Below, piece by piece: positions 57,565 through 64,000 of a DNA stretch of 64,000 nucleotides. Position numbers and translations under genes: made by a program. Every line of letters begins with the position of its first letter. Positions within the stretch are counted from its first letter, which is position 1. Under the pieces are notes generated by a model, which was not told the origin of the DNA, made no database searches, and was given only the letters and a program-made list of their open reading frames with translations. This DNA comes from Aureimonas sp. AU22 (GTDB taxonomy: Bacteria > Pseudomonadota > Alphaproteobacteria > Rhizobiales > Rhizobiaceae): positions 28,164 through 92,163 of the forward strand of contig NZ_BBWJ01000051.1 of NCBI RefSeq assembly GCF_001463745.1. The letters run 5' to 3'.

Positions 57565-59412
57565 TCACTGACCCGTCGAGCGCTTCCGGGTGGAACCAGG
57601 CGACGCCAAGAGGCCGGAGACCGCGACCGACCGACGGAACAGGACCTGTCTGAATGCCGGCGGTCCGAACGCCGGGACGCAACCCGCCGCGTCGAGCAGC
57701 CTGACGACGTTCCGCGGCGACGTGCGGAGCGTGCGTGCCAGTTCGGCGCCCGAGACGTGGCCGTCGACGAACCGCTCCACGTCGATGCGCCGGATCGACC
57801 AACGACCGGCAACCCGCCGCGACGGGATCGCCGAGGCCCGCACGAGCTGGAGCATGGCCTCGGGATGGACGCCCACCATCGAGGCGGCCTCCTCGATCGT
57901 GACGTCTGAAGCCCGTCCCCGGGGACGCCGACCGAGATCGGCGACGCGGACGAGGAGGCCCGCGACACCGGACACCCCCGCCAGCACGGCGACGGGGACG
58001 ACCTTGCCCTCCGCGACGAGCCCCAGCGCCGTCGCAAGGGGCATGCCGGCGGCCTGACAGGCCTGCGCAAGGGGCTTGGCTCCCGTCGGCGCCCGGCGGA
58101 CGATCCGCGCGCTCCCCCTGAGCCTGTCGGCGAACGCTTTCAGTTCCTCCGCGTCGAACCCGCGCAGCCCGAGGGCCGCACCCGCATCCGATTGTCCGAT
58201 CAGTCCTTCCTTCGCCAGCGACCGCACGACGGCGCGGCCGACGCCAAGCAGCCTCGCGGCGGTCGCCGTGTCCACGAGGCCGCCCATCACCCCGGCGATG
58301 CGCGCCACCTCGCGCGCGTCGACGGGAACGGCGACGCTGCGCCGCCGCCCGCGCGGCAAGGCCCCGCGGGCGTCCAGGATGCGTTTCGTGCGCTCGTGTC
58401 CCGTCCCGAGGCGAACGCCTGCTGTCCTCAGGTCGATCGTGTTTCCGCCGGCCGAGGCGCCCTCGGCCTCGGCGACGACACCGTTGCGCACGGCATGTCG
58501 CCTCAGGCAGTCCCGCAGGGCGGCTCCGCCGTCGGCCGCGGGAAGCGTGGAGGCCCAAGCCTCGTGGATCCAGCCATAGGCCCCCAGCATGCCGGGAGGG
58601 CGCCCCGCTTGTCGGGAAGCGGCCAGCGTCGCGTCCAAGGCGTCCTCGAACGTCCCCGGCCAACCGCTCGCGATCTCGAAGCCACGCTCCCTCGCGCCGT
58701 CCGTGGCCGCTCCGTCGACCGGGGCCCATCGCGCATCGGCTCCGACCTCGGTTACCTGGCCCAGACGGTCGACCATGGGCACGGCCGCCGCGAGGGAAAG
58801 CCTGTCGAGAAGCGGCACGCTCGGCTCGGAGCGTCCGAGGAGTCGATGGTGGACGTACGCCCCTAAAAGGTCGGCGGCCGACGCCGCGCACGCCCGTCCG
58901 AGGTCTGCACCGCAGTCGCAGGCTTGCGGGTCGATGCCGTCCCAGCCTTGGGCGGTGCCGCACCTCCAGCAGCGGTCGACGAGTTCGGTCCCGTGCGTGG
59001 GACAGCAGCGGACGGCCGTCACGTCCCACCAGGGACGGTGGACGACCGCCCAACGCCGGGCAGGCCCGGACGCCGCGTTCCGGTCGTCCCGCACGCAGGT
59101 CGGGCACCACCGCCTCGAGGCGACGGTCCAGTCGCGCGTGCGCAGGATCTCCCCGCCGATGCGGACCCTCCGGGCCGGGGCGTCGACGCGGGGCGACCAG
59201 CGCGACAGGGATCCCGCCGCGAGGTCCGCAACCGCCTCCAGTTCGTCCACCCCGCGCCCGAAGCGCAGGCCGTCGGGATCGATGCCGACGTCGCGCGCGA
59301 AGGCGCGGGGCGAGCCGTAGGCGTTGCGCGCAGCTAGGCGGCGGACGTAGCCGTGGGCGGGCTCCGCCCCGGCCGTGGCAAGGCGGAGCCGCGGCCGGAG
59401 CGCATCCCTCAT
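57565..59412 (-). CDS. tniQ: TniQ/TnsD-like target-selection protein, 615 aa
   Basis: The N-terminal 220 residues are a TniQ domain: LRPRLRLATAGAEPAHGYVR then RLAARNAYGSP, followed by zinc-binding pairs WCPTCVRDD, CPTHGTELVDRCWRCG and ACDCGADLG. The next 350 residues contain several helix-turn-helix-like units (for example ATAARLLGVGRAVVRSLAKE and EEAASMVGVHPEAMLQLVRA). Classical TniQ has about 400 residues and TnsD about 500, so this long form fits a sequence-specific target finder. It may recognise the 3' end of gyrB. It overlaps the tniB stop by 4 bp. Confidence 0.88.
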   Translation of the reverse strand: MRDALRPRLRLATAGAEPAHGYVRRLAARNAYGSPRAFARDVGIDPDGLRFGRGVDELEAVADLAAGSLSRWSPRVDAPARRVRIGGEILRTRDWTVASRRWCPTCVRDDRNAASGPARRWAVVHRPWWDVTAVRCCPTHGTELVDRCWRCGTAQGWDGIDPQACDCGADLGRACAASAADLLGAYVHHRLLGRSEPSVPLLDRLSLAAAVPMVDRLGQVTEVGADARWAPVDGAATDGARERGFEIASGWPGTFEDALDATLAASRQAGRPPGMLGAYGWIHEAWASTLPAADGGAALRDCLRRHAVRNGVVAEAEGASAGGNTIDLRTAGVRLGTGHERTKRILDARGALPRGRRRSVAVPVDAREVARIAGVMGGLVDTATAARLLGVGRAVVRSLAKEGLIGQSDAGAALGLRGFDAEELKAFADRLRGSARIVRRAPTGAKPLAQACQAAGMPLATALGLVAEGKVVPVAVLAGVSGVAGLLVRVADLGRRPRGRASDVTIEEAASMVGVHPEAMLQLVRASAIPSRRVAGRWSIRRIDVERFVDGHVSGAELARTLRTSPRNVVRLLDAAGCVPAFGPPAFRQVLFRRSVAVSGLLASPGSTRKRSTGQ

Positions 59413-60512
59413 TCCTTGAAGGCCCTGACGGCCTTGGCGGTGCCCTTGAAGCGGGTCTTCTCGACCTTCCGCGGCTTCGACATCAGCCCCATGGTCACCC
59501 GCTTCGACGACATGATCTCCCACAGCTTGTCGAAGCTCTCCCGGTCCGCGAGGAACGGGTTGGTTGCAGCGTCGATCATGCGGGCGTCGTCGATCGGGTC
59601 GGCGAGGTAGTCCTTGCTGACCGGGGCCTGTTCCGTCCCGCGCTCGAAGTCGTCGTAGACCTCGGCCAGGAGTTCCATGTCGATGCAGGGAAGCCCCTCG
59701 GTGAGGGCGCGGCGGTAGGCTTCGCTGAGGTACTTCGAGACCAGCCCGATGTGGCCGCCCGTCGCGCAGTAAAGGCGGAGCGCGTTCCACTGCTCGGACA
59801 GGTTCGACGGTTCGGGCAGGTCCATTCCCGTCTCGAACTCGTCGAGCACCGCGAGGAACTCGCTCCGTCCCGACGTCATGTCCCAATGGTAGGGGACCAG
59901 CACGACCGGGGGTTGGAAACGGCGCTTGAGCTGCGCGTAGCCCCTGAGCCGAAGCAGTGTGGGCAGGCCGAACAGCGCGAACTGGCACTTGCAGGCATTG
60001 AGGAGCGACTTGAGGAACTCGGAGATCTCCTCCTCGCCGTCCCCCTTGGCGTCCATGATGTGGTGCGCCTCGTCGATCACGATGATCTCCACCCCCATCT
60101 GCTCGCAGAGATAGGAGATCTGGTCGAGGATGTGCGCGGTGTTCCACTCGTCACGGACAGGGTAGCCGAGCTCGTTCATGATCGCCTTGACGACCTGGCG
60201 GCGGGTGGGCGACGAGGGCATGTCGATGTGGAGGATCGGCATCCTGTCGCCGTCCTCGCCGGCCACGGGATCCTTCTGGTAGCCTGCCGACAGCAGGAAC
60301 TCCTCGACGACCGTGGTCTTGCCGGCGCCGCTGTCGCCGACGACCAGCAGGCCGCGCCCCTTCGCGCTCTCGATCTCCGGGACCTTGGAGCGGGTGCGGA
60401 TGTCGTCGAGCTTCTCGACCGCGTCGCGGATCTGCTCGTGCAGGATGATGTCGGTCTCGAACGTCAAAACGCGTTCCATGACCTCGATCTTGGTGGGGAA
60501 TGCGGTGTCCAT
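59409..60512 (-). CDS. tniB: TniB/TnsC-like AAA+ transposition ATPase, 367 aa
   Basis: The ATPase connects target choice to the transposase. Walker A is VVGDSGAGKTTVVEEFL (residues 59-67) and Walker B is IIVIDEAHHIMD; the sensor region is FALFGLPTLLRLRGYAQLKRR (in part). The start overlaps the tniA stop by 1 bp. The C-terminal 40 residues are basic, as often needed to contact the transposase or DNA. Confidence 0.94.
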   Translation of the reverse strand: MDTAFPTKIEVMERVLTFETDIILHEQIRDAVEKLDDIRTRSKVPEIESAKGRGLLVVGDSGAGKTTVVEEFLLSAGYQKDPVAGEDGDRMPILHIDMPSSPTRRQVVKAIMNELGYPVRDEWNTAHILDQISYLCEQMGVEIIVIDEAHHIMDAKGDGEEEISEFLKSLLNACKCQFALFGLPTLLRLRGYAQLKRRFQPPVVLVPYHWDMTSGRSEFLAVLDEFETGMDLPEPSNLSEQWNALRLYCATGGHIGLVSKYLSEAYRRALTEGLPCIDMELLAEVYDDFERGTEQAPVSKDYLADPIDDARMIDAATNPFLADRESFDKLWEIMSSKRVTMGLMSKPRKVEKTRFKGTAKAVRAFKE

Positions 60513-63004
60513 CAGGGCTGGTTCCTCTTGGTGTTGGATGACTTGGCGGGCGACCTGTGCTGGTCGGACGCCCGTGCTTGGTTCTCGGGCGGGAGCGGAA
60601 GGATCGGCCGCATCGCTTCGGGTTCAGGGCGGTCGACCGGCGGGTCGACCTCGCGGCGCCTCGGTGCGGTTCGGCGGGAAACCATCAGAGCCCTGCGCTC
60701 CTCGATCTCGGCCTGGACCCTGTCGAAGGAAACGCGGACGACGTCGGCGTCGGGAGCGGTGAACTCGCGCGACGGCTTCGGCTTGGACCGTGCGGCCTTC
60801 TCGGCCTTGGACACGGACGTACGGGGCGACGCCGGGGCGTCCTCGCTCCGGCTCCGGGCCGCGCGCGGGCCGGACGGCTCCGGCGCCATCGAGACCTGGT
60901 CCGTGTCCGAGTCAGACGACCCCAAGGTGTCGGCCGTCTCGTTGACCGGGCCGGCCGCGCGCTCCGGGAACGCGTCGTCGACGGCGGGCAGACCCTCAAG
61001 CGCCGGGTTCGGCCTCGGGCGGCCGATCGGCGTGAAGAACTGGCCGTTGTCGTAGTGGTAGCGGGCGGCGGACGCGGCGGTCGTCTTCGCCGAGCCGTTG
61101 TTCACCGCGTCCATTGCCTCCTCGGCCGCCTGCTCGGCTGCCTTGGTCAACCTCTCCTGCGTGACGTGCTCGCCCTTGAGCGTCAACGCCTTGGCGAGCC
61201 GCGCGTCGACCTTGAACTGGAAGAGGCTCTTGCCGACCGATCTCTCGGGGCGATCGCTTTCCAGCCGTATCCATCGGCCCTGCGGATGCTTGAGGAGGCC
61301 ATGCCCGATGTCGAACGGGTCGTGGCGGAATTCGTATTCCCGGTCCCTGCCGTACTGCCGCTTCAACTCGTTCAAGACCGGATGCAGGTAGTACTGGCTG
61401 TTCGCCCTGACGCCCTTCTCGCCGATTTTCTTCATTGCGAAGACGCCGGTCAGCTCCGTGATCTTGTTCACGCTCAGCGACTCGACCTCGGCGGGGCGCC
61501 GGCGATACCATTCCTGGAGCGGGACGCCCCCCAAGCCTTCGTGCCAGCTCACATGGTAGTCGTCCACGATCCACTTCAGGAGGAAGTCGCGGATCTGCGT
61601 GATCGTGAACCGGGCCTTCTTGGTGGAGGGATAGTCGCCGCGCTTGACGACGTTGGAGAACGTCTTGCCAGGCATCCAGGCGATCACCTGCACGCCGATC
61701 GTCCCGAACAAGCGCTCCACCGTGCCCTTCAGCCAAGGCATGCGACCGGGCAGCGGCACGATCTGGAACTTGAGGGCGGTTTCCGTAGCCTTGAGGCTGG
61801 CGGAGTAGAACTCCTTGCCCTGGTCGACGGTGGCACGGTCCGGAGTGCCCTCGCAGGGCCAGTCGTTCTCGAGCTTGAGCCCGCTGAGGTCCTTCGGCCA
61901 GATCGCGTGGATCAGGCACCGCTGGAGCGAGGCGTAGCTGGGCTGTTCGAACGAAAGGTGGCAGCCGACGATCATCCGCGTGCTGCGGCACATCGCGACC
62001 GTCAGCCAGGGGCGTCCGACCACCCGCCTGGACGGGTCACGCACGAGGACGTCCAGGAGGCAGTGGTCGATCTCGATGTCCTTCCCGGCGACCTGGTCGT
62101 GCCGGAGACGCTTGAAGACGGTGTTGCGCAGGAAGGCCTGCCTTCCGCCCAGTCGGTTCTTCTCGACGAAGTAGGCCGCGTACTCCTTCTTGAGGAACGC
62201 GCGGAACGTCGTATAGCTGACGACGTTGCCGATTTCCTTCACCATCTCGCGGTGAACCCAGGCAAGCGGCGCCTGCTCGAGCTTCAGGTAGACGTCCTCG
62301 ATCCACCAGCGCATGCGCTCGTAGGTGCGGTGCTCCAGCTTCTTCCCGTGGTCGCCGCGGGAGTTGAACAGCGGGAGAAGCATCCTCTCGTCCCTGCCGT
62401 TCGACGACCACTCGCGGAACCAGGTCTCGACCGTCGAAGGGCGGGGACGCTCGAGCATGCCGAGGCCCAGCCTTGCGGGCTTCTTCTTGAGGAGCTCCGG
62501 GGGCAGCCGCCGCTTCCTGAGCCGGTCGGCCTCCCGCACCGCGCGGATGTCCTCGAAAGCCTTCGTCCAACGGCCGACCTCGGAGGCGTAAACCTCCTCC
62601 GCCGCGCGGGCGTAGGCCTCGTCGAACGGGACGCCCGCGTCGAGCAGGGACTCGACGCGGAAGCAGTACTCGACCTTCACCCGGGCAACCTGTCGGTGCT
62701 CGGGATCCTCGGTTCCGGAGTCCCTCTCCAGCACGGCCCGGCGTGCGGCGGTCAGCCCCGCCGGCGCGGCCGGGTGGTGCTCGAGCTCGCCGAAGCAGCG
62801 CCCCCAGCGGATCTCGTCGTCCGTCCTCTCGACGTCCTCGCCGCCGCCCTTCGGTCGGAGGACGAACCCGCCCTTCTGCCGCTTCACGACGGTGAAGAGG
62901 CGCGGGGCTTCATCGGGGCGCTCCTCGCGGACGTCGTCGCCCACGCGCCACGCGACAGCCATCGGCGCCGGGACCGGAGGGGGTGGCGGTACGATCAGCG
63001 ACAT
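60512..63004 (-). CDS. tniA: TniA/TnsB-like DDE transposase, 830 aa
   Basis: The retroviral-integrase-type core has the catalytic triad Asp 313 (EIDHCLLD), Asp 394 (TVDQGKEFY) and Glu 430 (LKGTVERLFG), with the last two 36 residues apart. N-terminal helices (50-300) should bind the end repeats, and the 230-residue C-terminal tail is low-complexity with charged repeats, likely to contact TniB/TnsC. It cuts 3' ends and joins them to target DNA. The start follows the TnsA-like gene's stop by 13 bp. Confidence 0.95.
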   Translation of the reverse strand: MSLIVPPPPPVPAPMAVAWRVGDDVREERPDEAPRLFTVVKRQKGGFVLRPKGGGEDVERTDDEIRWGRCFGELEHHPAAPAGLTAARRAVLERDSGTEDPEHRQVARVKVEYCFRVESLLDAGVPFDEAYARAAEEVYASEVGRWTKAFEDIRAVREADRLRKRRLPPELLKKKPARLGLGMLERPRPSTVETWFREWSSNGRDERMLLPLFNSRGDHGKKLEHRTYERMRWWIEDVYLKLEQAPLAWVHREMVKEIGNVVSYTTFRAFLKKEYAAYFVEKNRLGGRQAFLRNTVFKRLRHDQVAGKDIEIDHCLLDVLVRDPSRRVVGRPWLTVAMCRSTRMIVGCHLSFEQPSYASLQRCLIHAIWPKDLSGLKLENDWPCEGTPDRATVDQGKEFYSASLKATETALKFQIVPLPGRMPWLKGTVERLFGTIGVQVIAWMPGKTFSNVVKRGDYPSTKKARFTITQIRDFLLKWIVDDYHVSWHEGLGGVPLQEWYRRRPAEVESLSVNKITELTGVFAMKKIGEKGVRANSQYYLHPVLNELKRQYGRDREYEFRHDPFDIGHGLLKHPQGRWIRLESDRPERSVGKSLFQFKVDARLAKALTLKGEHVTQERLTKAAEQAAEEAMDAVNNGSAKTTAASAARYHYDNGQFFTPIGRPRPNPALEGLPAVDDAFPERAAGPVNETADTLGSSDSDTDQVSMAPEPSGPRAARSRSEDAPASPRTSVSKAEKAARSKPKPSREFTAPDADVVRVSFDRVQAEIEERRALMVSRRTAPRRREVDPPVDRPEPEAMRPILPLPPENQARASDQHRSPAKSSNTKRNQP

Positions 63005-63017
63005 GGACGTTCACTCG

Positions 63018-63782
63018 TCATGCGGGGTTTCCCCTTATCCGGCGGGCCGACTGGCGGAAGCCGCCGCGGTGGTGTTCGGGCATCCGTCCGGGCTTCCAGA
63101 CGAGCAGCTTGGTGACGGGGTCGACGTCCAGGTCGCACATCACGGCCATGGCGATGCCGGTCAGGGCAGAGCGCCCGACCCAGCCGAGACCGCACGGGCG
63201 GAGGTTCGGGATTCGCAGTTCGCGGGCCACCAAGTCCAAGAGCGGCGACCCGTCGGCGCCCGAACCCCACCTGGGTCCGTCTCCGCCGAAGGCCGCTCCG
63301 GACAGGACGGCGGCCTCCTCGATCGTCGCGTGCCTGACGAAGGGCGCGGTGCCGCCGACGCGGCGGATCTCCCGTTCGGTCCAGACTTCGAAGTCTGCGC
63401 CGCGGGCGCGGCATTCCAGCTCGATGCGGGCGCGCCTCCCGCCGAACTCGGGATCAGCCCTCAGCACCTTGGACGGCTTCACCTCGCGGTAGACGGACGT
63501 GCCGTCGGAACGCGCGACCAGGAAGTCGGGAGTGTAGCTGCGCCGCTCCCCGGTCAGGCCGTCGGTCCACCTGAAGGTCTCGGGCTGGGCGCGCAGGGAC
63601 ACGACGTCCCCGTCGTCGGTCATCAGGTCGACGAGGTCGAGCTCCAGGAGGCTCTCGAACGGGACCTTCCCGACGCCCTTGCGGGTCGGGGCGATGCCGG
63701 CGCAGGACCGCCTGCGCCCATGGAACTGGATCCTGCGGGCGGGGCCCTCGTCGTTCCTGCGTTTTCTCTTCATGCGGACCAC
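63018..63782 (-). CDS. TnsA-like endonuclease, 254 aa
   Basis: The N-terminal half has the TnsA nuclease pattern: Glu in PFESLLELDL (43 and 47), Asp 86 in SYTPDFLVA, and Glu 100 with Lys 102 in YREVKPSK. TnsA cuts the 5' ends and makes the transposon move by cut and paste. A second half with AVMCDLDVDPVTKLLVWKPG is a TnsA-C-like helical domain. GGGAG stands 7 nt before the GTG at 63782, so I prefer this start to the ATG at 63773. It is the outermost gene of the transposition operon. Confidence 0.88.
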   Translation of the reverse strand: MVRMKRKRRNDEGPARRIQFHGRRRSCAGIAPTRKGVGKVPFESLLELDLVDLMTDDGDVVSLRAQPETFRWTDGLTGERRSYTPDFLVARSDGTSVYREVKPSKVLRADPEFGGRRARIELECRARGADFEVWTEREIRRVGGTAPFVRHATIEEAAVLSGAAFGGDGPRWGSGADGSPLLDLVARELRIPNLRPCGLGWVGRSALTGIAMAVMCDLDVDPVTKLLVWKPGRMPEHHRGGFRQSARRIRGNPA

Positions 63783-64000
63783 GCGACTTCTCCCTTGCTG
63801 CGGCGGTCGCGCGAATCGACTGGCCGTGGCCCGTCCCCATCACGCACCGACTACTTGAACGGCGGGTTTACGGGCCGCGCGCGCGGGCGCCGCTGCGGAA
63901 GGGATCCGCGTCCCTTCCGTGGCGTTCCGCCGGGCGTGGCGAAGGATTCGTTACGGCGCCGAGGCGGCGGCGGCGCGTCCGGCCGGCAGCGCGGCCGAGA
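63783..64000. other. Region beyond the transposition operon; right end not recognised
   Basis: No gene is seen. A perfect 9-bp inverted repeat (CGGAAGGGA at 63896-63904, TCCCTTCCG at 63911-63919) has a 6-nt loop. I looked for inverse copies of the GATTG repeat and found none, so the transposon right end may lie just outside the window or be diverged. Confidence 0.4.

Overview
The window is high-GC DNA with strong G/C bias at third codon positions. It fits an alphaproteobacterium, most likely of the order Hyphomicrobiales (Rhizobiales). Clues are the S21 protein with a long basic tail, a GTTC-N7-GTTC type LexA box, the overall gene style, and quinol-oxidase and metal genes typical of that group. 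I cannot name the genus from sequence alone. No rRNA, tRNA or CRISPR array was seen.

Region 1 (1-6.05 kb) looks like ordinary chromosome: the 3' end of cysK, a small MscS channel, rpsU and a cytochrome P450 (both on the minus strand), and gyrB.

Region 2 (6.08 kb to the end of the window) looks like accessory DNA and may be one large Tn7-like element. Its transposition genes lie at the far right (57.6-63.8 kb): a TnsA-like nuclease, a TniA/TnsB-type DDE transposase, a TniB/TnsC-type AAA+ ATPase and a long TniQ/TnsD-type protein, packed with 4-bp, 1-bp and 13-bp junctions. At the left, 26 bp after the gyrB stop codon, a TGT-starting sequence opens an array of GATTG-centred repeats of about 20-30 bp. 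A second, more regular array of the same repeat follows at 7.27 kb. These resemble transposase-binding sites at Tn7-like ends, which suggests a 3'-gyrB attachment site and possibly tandem insertions. The right end is not recognisable before the window stops.

The presumed cargo has several blocks. (a) 6.2-16.4 kb is defence-like: Vsr, a GHKL ATPase fused to a PD-(D/E)XK nuclease, an Rpn-like nuclease, a C5 DNA methyltransferase, and a three-gene module with a soluble FtsH-like ATPase-protease. (b) 16.9-36.2 kb holds redox and metal functions: cyanide-insensitive type cydAB plus a tiny third subunit, two L,D-transpeptidases, copper-chaperone proteins (PCuAC, Sco, DUF411), DsbA/DsbB, two isoprenylcysteine-methyltransferase-like proteins, a 1-Cys peroxiredoxin with a persulfide-dioxygenase-like hydrolase, a ZntA exporter with a divergent MerR regulator, and mntR/mntH. 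(c) 36.5-44.2 kb holds a HigB toxin with a HigA-ImmA fusion, a DsbA-like lipoprotein, and an AAA_13 (PrrC/RloC-like) ATPase next to a second C5 methyltransferase. (d) 44.4-53.2 kb holds two short-chain dehydrogenases with a LysR regulator, an MFS drug exporter with a TetR regulator, and a PaoABC-type molybdenum aldehyde oxidoreductase. (e) 53.5-57.3 kb holds cytochrome b561, mntP behind a yybP-ykoY manganese riboswitch, an SRAP (HMCES/YedK) protein and several small unknown genes, two of them behind a LexA box.

Readable control sites include a MerR-type 19-bp-spacer promoter for zntA, a dyad between mntR and mntH, a 26-bp palindrome covering the exporter promoter, the manganese riboswitch and the LexA box. 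Manganese is handled at three points (MntR, MntH import, MntP export), and thiol and copper genes are clustered, so the island seems specialised for metal and oxidative stress plus defence.
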